DNA of 64,000 bases from Absidia repens. Taxonomy: Eukaryota > Mucoromycota > Mucoromycetes > Mucorales > Cunninghamellaceae. Positions 56,440-64,000 of the stretch are shown piece by piece; position 1 is the first letter of the stretch; every line of letters begins with the position of its first letter. Below the pieces are notes generated by a model that did not search any database, was not told the DNA's origin, and worked only from the letters and a program-made list of their open reading frames with translations. The translations under genes were made by a program, and so were the position numbers. The stretch lies in assembly GCA_002105175.1 (NCBI GenBank), contig MCGE01000048.1:124001-188000 (forward strand). The letters run 5' to 3'.

Positions 56440-56540
56440 TTAGTTTCTCTTTTTTTTGAATTTATGCCCAGTTTTTTATTGAAGCCCGCACGCGGGCCTT
56501 CAACATAATAAATATCTCAATACAAAAAAAAAAAAAAAAA
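56440..56540 (-). mobile_element. LINE 3'-end scrap with GC hairpin
   Basis: TTTTTTATTGAAGCCCGCAC followed by GCGGGCCTTCAAC: on the minus strand this is the LINE 3' end (GAAGGCCC...GGGCTTCAATAAAA) with a short perfect hairpin (GAAGCCCGC/GCGGGCCTTC type) and an A-tail. The same ending occurs in LINE C and D. Confidence 0.6.
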
Positions 56541-57530
56541 GGAGCGACATTGTGGCTGGGGGATAGGCGATGAAGGTCCCTTCTCAAATACCTTGCTCTT
56601 CTATCCCATCCTGGGACACGGCGTGTTTGAAAAAACAGTTTGGTGGTCTAAATGTCGTTAACATTCAACATCAGCAGCTCGCCCTCCAACTGATTTACAT
56701 ACAACGCATATTCCGAACCAGAAAGACCTCAGACATCTGTACCCCCATGATAGATGACCTGACCATATACTATACCGGACTGGAATCATGGATGGACATA
56801 CTCAAGCATACTGACACCGTCAAGTGCACGCTGAAAACCATTCCCTGCATGATGACTTTATGTGTACTGGCTGGAAAACTTCCAATTCCCCCAATATCAG
56901 GCCCACTCAAAAGATAATTGGAAGATTCAAACATCGCCAACCGATATGTGCAACATACTCTACGCGAAACCAAGGACATTACGAATATGGCTACATCCCC
57001 AGTATCTCTGGCACACCGATCCTCCCATGACACCACAATCGATTCCTTTGAACTGGCGCCTTTCACCAGCAGTATGGAAATCCTTTTGGAAACTACCCAT
57101 GTCCCACAAAAGCACGACCATTTGGTGGCGGCTCCTCCATGGCTCCCTATCCACGAATGAAAGACTATTCCGCTTCGCCGTACGCAATGCCCCTGATCCA
57201 ATATGCAATTTCTGCCACGCTGCGGTTGAAGACGAAGTCCACTTCTTTCTGGGATGTCCAGTGAAAGACCACTTGTGGTTGGACACTTGGCCTGGCCCTT
57301 CTTTCCCTCCCTCGCAACAAGTCCTCCAATTTTATCTTCTTCAACCACTAACAAAAGACACAGATATTTTGACGTGGATGAGCCGAGTTATGGAAACAAT
57401 TTGGACCTATCACTGGATATGTAGTTTTGACACTGAAGACTGGAGGAAAATCTGGCGACCGCGCACAGCCCTATCCATGTACTACAAAAACATGTGATAC
57501 ACAATAGATTTATTTTTTTTACATTGTAGC
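56541..57530 (+). mobile_element. LINE fragment, C-terminal zf-RVT region, frameshifted
   Basis: Frames at 56570-56917 (CSSIPSWDTACLKKQFGGLN...) and 56862-57497 carry one protein shifted near 56860-56900. The second frame has TTIWWRLLHGSLSTNERLF, CNFCHAAVEDEVHFFLGCPV and ETIWTYHWIC, the zinc-binding tail of non-LTR reverse transcriptases. The ORF ends at 57497. No RT palm motifs remain. Confidence 0.75.
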
Positions 57531-58064
57531 AATAGTGTCCTAATTTAGGGCTATTACTCGTCAACAAGCTGTCTACACAAGAAAATCTTCGACATGTTAA
57601 TCGAGAACAAGAAAACCCTGGATTTTGCAAACTGTGCTGCCAATATATTGAAGATGCCCACCACCTGATCCTATCCTGCCCAAGAAAACGCTCTCTGTGG
57701 TTAGCCAGCAACTATATGTTTCACCTGGACCCCAACATAGATGACATCTGGGATATTTTGACATTTGGCAAATCGGCCGACAGCTCGCAACTGGTTAATA
57801 TGGGAGAGATCTTACTAACCATATGGCAACACCATTGGTGGTGCATCATAGAAGATATCCCATGGAATACCACGCATGCTCTCATCCGGTTAATGCTCAC
57901 GAAATGGAAGGGTGACAAACTTCCATACAAGCCGAATCAGCCCCTAGAATAGTACCTACCCAGCATCATATAGAAAATACAATATCGCGGATTCAATATT
58001 GAATATGTCTACCAAATAAAAGTTCAAATTATACATAAAAAAAAAAAAAAAAGAAAAAAAAAGT
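57531..58064 (+). mobile_element. LINE fragment with poly(A) tail
   Basis: An open stretch from about 57550 reads LSTQENLRHVNREQENPGFC, then KLCCQYIEDAHHLILSCP (zf-RVT CxxC...HHLILSC) and WQHHWWCIIEDIPWNTTHAL, with a stop at 57950-57952. AATAAAAGTTC and an A-run at 58038-58053 form the 3' end. I found no clean TSD. Confidence 0.75.
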
Positions 58065-58189
58065 CAGTTCATACAAAAAAAAAAAAAAATTGCTCTTCTA
58101 GTACGTGGGTGCTACTGGTTCTGAATTTGAAAACATGCCAATAAAAGTCAATTTTTATCCCCCCCCAAAAAAAGCAAGATTACCTCAAC

Positions 58190-58876
58190 ATGACAGATTG
58201 TACAACTGAGATACCCAGTGATCAAAGTGATGTTGTGGAAAACTTTGCTAGGCAACTTGATGAATGTGAGGACTGAAGCTTGAAGAGTAGCTGGTATGAA
58301 TGTCTATGAAAATATTTAATCTCTATTTTTGTTTACTGCAGTGTGTGCGACAACAGAAGACTTGTGTACTAGCGACGATGAAATGGTACCTTTTGGATAT
58401 GAACAGCTGCCTCAAGAAGATGAGGATGACGGTACCGATGAAATAGATGAATTTGATTATAATGACAATGTGAAGAACGCCGATAGCGCGTTACCATGCC
58501 ATTCTAATGTTTCTACCACGGACATGTCAGTGTTGGACGAAGATGATGTTGATCGTAGGGAACTAGTATTACCGATTACCGCACCGTTAACGATATCGTT
58601 GGATCGAAACGAAGCTATCCCAGAAGGTTTGTAAGATAGTAATACAGCAAGGCTTTAGTTCTTATTCGTATTTTCAATTTAGAAACGTCGACTCTTATCA
58701 AAGACATTATGAAAAAATGTGAACTTCCCGATCGTGCAATACCTGGTATTTTATTAATATGCATACTGTGAAGAGGCGCCTAGTCGAGTTCTAATATAGC
58801 ATGTGGTTTATTTAATTTTGTAGATTGGGCTAAAAGTATACCTGAGTCCAGTTGGATGCCGAAAATGAATGAATAA
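58190..58876 (+). CDS. MEA1-like small acidic protein, 4 exons
   Basis: join(58190..58265, 58342..58626, 58683..58745, 58824..58876), 158 aa, phases consistent. The N-terminal half is acidic with VPFGYEQLPQEDED, like the GYxPLP(x)E segment of male-enhanced antigen 1 proteins. The C terminus, LIKDIMKKCELPDRAIPDWA followed by SIPESSW, matches the MEA1 pattern (hydrophobic helix, then P-x-W-A...W). MEA1 has no well-defined molecular function. The gene is short and intron-rich and begins only about 125 bp after a LINE tail. Confidence 0.65.
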
Positions 58877-59003
58877 TAGTACAAAATACAACAAGAAATT
58901 AGTTTAGATATGCTGATAGGTTATCGATAATCACATTAATAAACAGTTCAATTTATGATAGCAATATGTATTATGTACAAAAGTGAATCAGCTACGTTAT
59001 TTT

Positions 59004-61235
59004 CTATTTTCTATGTTGTCGCTCGTACAGCTGTACCAAATATAAACTTTGAGGATGGATTCTTGAATCTTTCAGTTCTTCCCAAGCCCATGGATGATTT
59101 TTTCGTGCCTTTCCTCGCTTAGATGAGCTACCCACTATTATGTAATATTTTTTTAAAGAAAAGATTAATGTATATCATGTGCATTTAATACTCTCCTGTT
59201 CACTTACATATGAAATTTTGGCCTAAGGGTGGTGATTGAACGACCATGCCAGTATGAGCCACACTATTCCAAACAACACTATTTGCGCCTGACCACCCAT
59301 GACCACTTCCAGCATCAAATCTATCCTGTATTATCAGTTGACCTTCGATGTTACAATCTGCAAGTTAACAAAAATTAAAATCATATTAGGATACAGTCTA
59401 TGGTATATGTTCGTAGAACTTACTATCGTACAGCTGGCCAGACGCTGTGTAAAAAAATAAAATAAAATAAAATGCAAATGATGATATCAATTTACTGCAT
59501 CATATTCAAATAATTAAATACCTACACCATTTCATATGGGGTCCAACATCACCTAAACGACCAACAGCAGTGGAATGCGATATAACGTTTGGTCCAGGTA
59601 TTCTTCCTTTGAAAGAGTACGCATGAAAATTATGTTCAACATGGCACTGATCAATCAAAATTTGCTGTCCAGATATTTCAAAAGCAAACTGACCTACCAA
59701 GGGGGTGGCTGGTCCACTCATTCTCGAGTTCCCAGGCGGGAAAGTATGGCGACATTGCTTTATTGGTAAAAAAAAAAAAAAAAAAAAAAAAAAATAGAAA
59801 TTATTACCTTTGACTTATTGTGTCCATAGTACTGCACAGTGCAATATGTAAACTAGTTCAATTACCTGTAAAGTGATGGCCAATGTATTAGTACCCATTC
59901 GTATTAGATTTCTCCACCAGATTGAAGTAACTTGGTTGAACCAACAGTTTTCAGCGTGATCCATCTCAATTGCCACTTGATCAAACATTTCACTAGCAAA
60001 GCGGTAATCCTTGACTTTGGTCTTTTGACTTTGCATAATATCCTCCTTGGTTCGTTCTGCATTTCGTGGGTCAATAAGTGTAAGATGCTGGACTCCAATC
60101 TGTTGCACTCGATGAGACTTATAAATTTCGACATACCCACCACCGTATCGTTGTTCCAAGCGTGTAGTAAGCGGACTGTTTAAAGTCACCCTGTCGCCTT
60201 GTACTTCCACTACTCGCCGCAAGTGCTCAAACCTTCCTGGTTTCCAGCCATTATTTTTTGTTGTGTCACCCTTAGGATGAATGATGTTCATTCCGATGGC
60301 TTCTATCCAAGCAGCATTAAAATTAACGGCGACTACTACGGTATCACCTTCTTGAAACCGTCGATCTGCATGTTTTACTGTCACAATTGTTGATCCCACT
60401 GGAATGCTTTCATCACTTATTGGTGCCCGTTTCTTTGCTAGGACGTTAGATTTACCGGTAATTCGGATCAAAAGATTTGAATCGCTTCTGTTTTCCAGTA
60501 TGGTACCTCCCATGGCATCACCTTGAAGTATAACCCCAGATATGCCCAGTACCAATGGATGGCGAAGATTATATGTTCCAGGTTGTAGCTGTACGGCACC
60601 TCTAAAGCCAGTATTGGGGTCTAGTGGTAAATCCCCTACCCAATCAAGTGCCTTTTGAATACGATCTGTGTCATCAGCTTGATGCGATTTTGCTTCCACC
60701 ACCGCCTTCACTAAAGTGCTTGTATTCGGTATTATTTGTAAACCTTCCTTGTAACCAGCGCTAGAAAAGTCTAGCAGACGATCGCCACCGTCATTGTACG
60801 CGGGATACACCAATTGACCAGAGGCAGAATCCAAATATACTACCTTGGGGCATGTTGCCCGTCGCTCTGTAGCATGTGCATCCAGGATGTTACTAGCTTG
60901 ATCTTGATCTTGGCCTTGAGCAATGTCGTCATTTGACGTATGTAGACGCTCCAAAGACTGGAGAGTAGTATGTAGTATATGGTTCAGACTTCTCATATTA
61001 TTCTGGAAAGAATACAGCTGTCTTTGCAAGTCATTGACTATTTTTAGTGCTTGTTTCACACTATAAGGTGACCTCCTCGATATGAACCCCGCTGGGTAAA
61101 TACTAAGGATACTCGCCACTTCTGCACCCAAATTCCGAAAAAAAAATGTCGCGATGATACACAAGATCGTCAAGAGGCAAATGTAATTCTTGGCATTCAG
61201 GGCATTGATATTGTGGAATGTAATTCAAGTTGACA
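59004..61235 (-). CDS. Membrane-anchored beta-helix (pectin-lyase-fold) protein
   Basis: Model from the 3' side: complement(join(59004..59134, 59208..59357, 59424..59444, 59526..59757, 59808..59831, 59866..61188...)), phases consistent, over 600 aa. A hydrophobic span LLTILCIIATFFF suggests a type II signal anchor. Then come DRLLDFSSAGYKEG, DDTDRIQKALDWV, GAVQLQPGTYNL, LVLGISGVILQGD, strand-rich repeats and NCWFNQVTSIW. Late exons give KWSSGQLYDNCNIEGQLIIQ and a basic tail. The fold and DFSSAGY start fit secreted polysaccharide-acting beta-helix proteins (DUF4955-like). The 5' end is unresolved: 61188-61235 may be a 46-bp intron joining to RCEDCKKH, or the CEDC...CPEC frame upstream may belong to something else. 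A 24-nt and a 21-nt micro-exon occur. Confidence 0.72.
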
Positions 61236-61599
61236 TGTTTTTTACAATCCTCGCATCTGATATTCTTGCGGTTTTTTTTTTCACCAAGCAAGATATTTGC
61301 TAAGGTGATGTCGGGGATTCGCCGGTTTAGATCGCCGTTGTATTCATCTACTCCTCTGGCTTTGTCATTTTGGTGAGGTTAGTGTGTCAGATTCTTCGGA
61401 TGAATGTTTATGGTCCCATCACTGTTTATTTTTCAACATGTTCATCTACTGTAGAACTTCTGAAAATTTCACAGCCCCAATCTCGAAAAAAAAAAACTTC
61501 AAATTCCGTCCACGTGGAATTTATTTCGCTCATTTTTATTTTTCAGTCGCCTTTTTTTCTTCTTCACAATCGAAGTCTTTTTGAGGTTTGGATACACTT
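61236..61599. other. Possible 5' exon of the beta-helix gene, start not found
   Basis: On the minus strand an open frame (61330 down to 61236) reads NRRIPDITLANILLGEKKNR, then RCEDCKKH. It has no ATG; a TAA lies upstream near 61382. The start exon may have been lost to the adjoining repeat or lie further upstream. Confidence 0.3.
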
Positions 61600-62340
61600 A
61601 GATTAACATCAGGACTAGTTTAGAAGGATTTTCAGATCACGGATTACAACATGCATGAGGAAACACTTTGATTTTGGAATAGGATCTGAGAGCACCATTG
61701 GTTGGTTTGTTGGAGCCTTCCTTCACTTAGTTTAGTAAAGGTGTGTCAGTGTTCATCAAGGTCTCAATAAAATATGTTTTTTTTTTACATGCTTTAACGA
61801 AAAATACCTCATAAAGTCTCTCATATTTTGTAGAAGAGATTCTTTTTTTTTTTTTTTTTTTTTTACTACCATCGCCCTTTTTTATTAGTGCAGACCATTG
61901 TTGTGCTTCAATAACAATAAGCTCCTCCAGTCTTTATTATGTCTTGTGTACTATAGTAGATACCTTGTTGCGATCGCGCCTTTAGATTAGTGCTGACCAT
62001 TCCTCTGAACTCTGGTTAATCTCGTTGTTAGTCTCCCATATACTACCTCCATTAGAACCTTCCATTAGATAGTTCTCTTGTGATAATGAACCTCTAGTCT
62101 TTAGTTTAGTACCTAATTACCATCAATGTATGTAATTCAATAAATTGTGCCTTTTTATTAGTTGACAATTCTATGAGCCATATCATAGCGAGAAATGTCG
62201 TTATTGTTTCTCTTTTGTGAGTTCTTTATCGAGCACCCATATTGACCGTTTTTGCTCAACACTCCTCCCTTAGAAACCCAAATGAAGTCTCCATCAAAAA
62301 GTCCCTCCGCCTCTGTATAGTAATTCACCCTTTATTTTAA
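61600..62340 (+). repeat. Dispersed repeat R2, near full-length copy without module
   Basis: GGACTAGTTTAGAAGG, CATGCATGAGGAAACACTTT continuous with GATTTTGGAATAGG (empty module site), then CAATAAAATATG. The distal part parallels 47100-47420 (GCGATCGCGCCTTTAGATTA). Confidence 0.7.
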
Positions 62341-62835
62341 TTTCTTCTCAATATCAAAAAAAAAAAAAAAAAAAGCTTAGGAATCATGTCCGACTTAACT
62401 ATAAATAGTAGTTTCTTATGTCATGATTTTCTAGTGGCTGGTAAATACTAAGAGGATATCAAGATCATATTGGTTATTTTCGATTACCCACGAAGATATG
62501 TTTGCCGTTTTTCTTATTTTTTTCTGAGTTCTACCAATTTAGTAGGCTCAAAGACAACTTCATAGTTCCAGTCATTGGTAGACCAAATACTGGATGATAT
62601 AAGCAATTTTCACGAGAATGATGACAACGACAAAATGATTATGCTCTCCCTCTCATGGTTTAGAAATTGCTCTAGAATAGTAACTTTTTTTTTCCATGCC
62701 AACTTTATCATATTGTTATACTAAAGAAATCATCCTGATCTCCCATTCTAATAAAAAAAAAAAAGACTTGCACATTATACTCCCTTTATACATTTACTAC
62801 TCAAAAGTTATTGTATTTAAATAGGGGTAGATCTC
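62341..62835. other. Intergenic, no gene seen
   Basis: AT-rich, with A-run at 62358-62373 and T-run at 62686-62694. Promoter side of the next gene. Confidence 0.35.
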
Positions 62836-64000
62836 ATGAAAAAGTCCCTCCATTGTGATTGCCACTCGCCAGTTTTGCCCGGCTTGTGTGATATGTGTCA
62901 CATAATTCATATTTTTAATGCCAGCCACCACACTTTTTGGGTAGTGGTAATGACCCAACAAAAAACAGACTGCGTCCTTCTTTGTCTAGATGGTATGCCT
63001 ACAACGAACCTAAGTCACCGTCATCAGCCATCAACCACATCTACTTCCTCTTCTTCTTCCTCGTCTTCCTCCTCAACTCGCCCCGCTCTTCCCCGTGTGC
63101 TTACTAATTCTCCTTCCAATGCCGTCCATCTCTCAAGGAGTACCGCACGAACATCCAGACGAGTCCGCTCTCACTGGATCACTCACTTCGCTTTGAACTG
63201 GCGTAGAAGCTCTCGATATTCCAAATTTGTTTTTGCTTATTCCTTGACTCTATTAGCCTTACAGGTATATATATTTATATCATAAATATATGTATTTTTT
63301 TCTTCAAATAGGGATTAACTTTTTTTTTTTAATATTGTGCAAGGTGTTGGCAACAGTAGTCGTATTATGTTCTTCCTGGAATATGTATTGCGACAAACCC
63401 TTACGGATTTTTTTAACGGTATATGTTTTACGTTTGGCTGTATCGTCACCTCTCAGTATTTACTTACATTTAGCTCCACGAAGGCAACGTCGGCGGCGTA
63501 GGCAGGACGAAAGGGCTGAACGAGGGGAAAATTTTGTAATGACCGAATTACAACAACCAACAATAAACGCTCAGCAACAACAGCACCCTACCTTACCTAT
63601 ACCCATTCCCACAGCAACCCATGCGTCTTCCAGCACCCAAAATCCCATCATCCGTCCTCCTCCACCTGTTCCACCAATGGTTTATCCTCCTCCACCCCCA
63701 AATTCATTTTCCCAGTCGACTTTGATTAGTTGGATTGATAGGTAGTACCAGCGATCTTTGTTTAAAAATATTTACAAACAATACAAATAATAATATTTAC
63801 TTACTTGATTATTCGATTTTTTTAATAGATCAAAATCTGCATTGGACCTCTTTGCTACTTTGTGGTTCATCATAGGCAACTACATGCTTTTTACTTCAAC
63901 AACATGCTCAGAGACAGCCAAGCCAATCTACTATCTATCTTTAGCAGTAATCATTTATGGTTATTTGATCATTACTGTACCACTGCTGCTATGTACTGCC
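62836..64000 (+). CDS. Multi-spanning membrane protein, partial (runs off window)
   Basis: join(62836..63264, 63344..63741, 63829..>64000); the start may instead be the ATG at 62995. A Ser/Thr run and basic region (TARTSRRVRSHW) precede hydrophobic segments: FVFAYSLTLLALQVLATVVV, LRIFLTVYVLRLAV, a Pro/Gln-rich loop (PPPPVPPMVYPPPPP), then ALDLFATLWFIIGNYMLFTS and a further YYLSLAVIIYGYLIITVPLL. The order of a basic/Ser-rich N terminus, paired TMs, and a GNxxxF...C...P-x-YYL...Y segment resembles RING-type membrane E3 ligases of fungi and plants, whose RING would lie beyond 64000. This is a tentative guess. Confidence 0.6.

Noticed and set aside
1..64000. tRNA or rRNA genes
   Set aside because: I looked for GGTTCGAATCC-type B boxes with matching A boxes and found none I would support; hits such as GGTTCGAC at 24146 lie inside coding sequence.
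1..64000. CRISPR arrays, prokaryotic operons or bacterial-type RBS
   Set aside because: The tandem AGAGATTTC units of the TIR blocks are irregular and lack spacers; gene structure is clearly eukaryotic.

Overview
This window is nuclear DNA of a filamentous fungus, most likely an early-diverging one of the Mucoromycota (Mucorales type). The evidence is AT-rich spacers full of A/T homopolymers, genes cut by many short GT-AG introns (about 45-110 bp), AATAAA-type signals just after stop codons, a zygomycete-style cytochrome P450, and a serine-recombinase-like gene family that I associate with Mucorales. I cannot name the species. All exon structures below were assembled by hand from reading frame, splice sites and protein-family knowledge. 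Every intron phase I list was checked for frame.

Layout. 1-4.2 kb: repeats, a decayed element with inverted ends, and a scrap of an old-yellow-enzyme gene. 5-7.1 kb: a seven-exon cytochrome P450 (-), whose upstream flank is repeated at 1-560. 9.5-32.2 kb: an accessory region with four HET-domain genes (HET1-HET4, numbered left to right). They share one three-exon plan with a 37-nt first exon. HET1 and HET2 carry frameshifts. HET3 and HET4 look intact and are divergently arranged. Between them lie a short-chain dehydrogenase (15.4-16.6 kb), a 2.6-kb foldback element carrying a FAR1-like fragment in both arms (16.9-19.5 kb), a mitochondrial ACOT9-like thioesterase (23.2-24.9 kb) and a small two-exon gene (25.1-25.4 kb).

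32.9-51.9 kb is a housekeeping block: RRN3 (RNA polymerase I factor), a C2H2 zinc-finger factor, a CDK5RAP1/MiaB-type tRNA methylthiotransferase, a four-LIM paxillin-like protein, a CRAL-TRIO (Sec14-like) protein and a mitochondrial-type NADH-cytochrome b5 reductase. 52-58 kb is a graveyard of LINE fragments. Four separate insertion scars, each with its own target-site duplication, lie in one serine-recombinase-like gene. Beside them is a near-perfect 166-bp inverted repeat. 58.2-64 kb: a small MEA1-like gene, a membrane-anchored beta-helix (pectin-lyase-fold) protein, and the start of a multi-spanning membrane protein that runs off the window.

The most notable system is the HET-domain family. 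HET domains are known from fungal self/non-self recognition and programmed cell death. Here they are joined to a conserved C-terminal module I do not recognise, amplified locally, partly decaying, and accompanied by a shared TAAACGCC promoter word.
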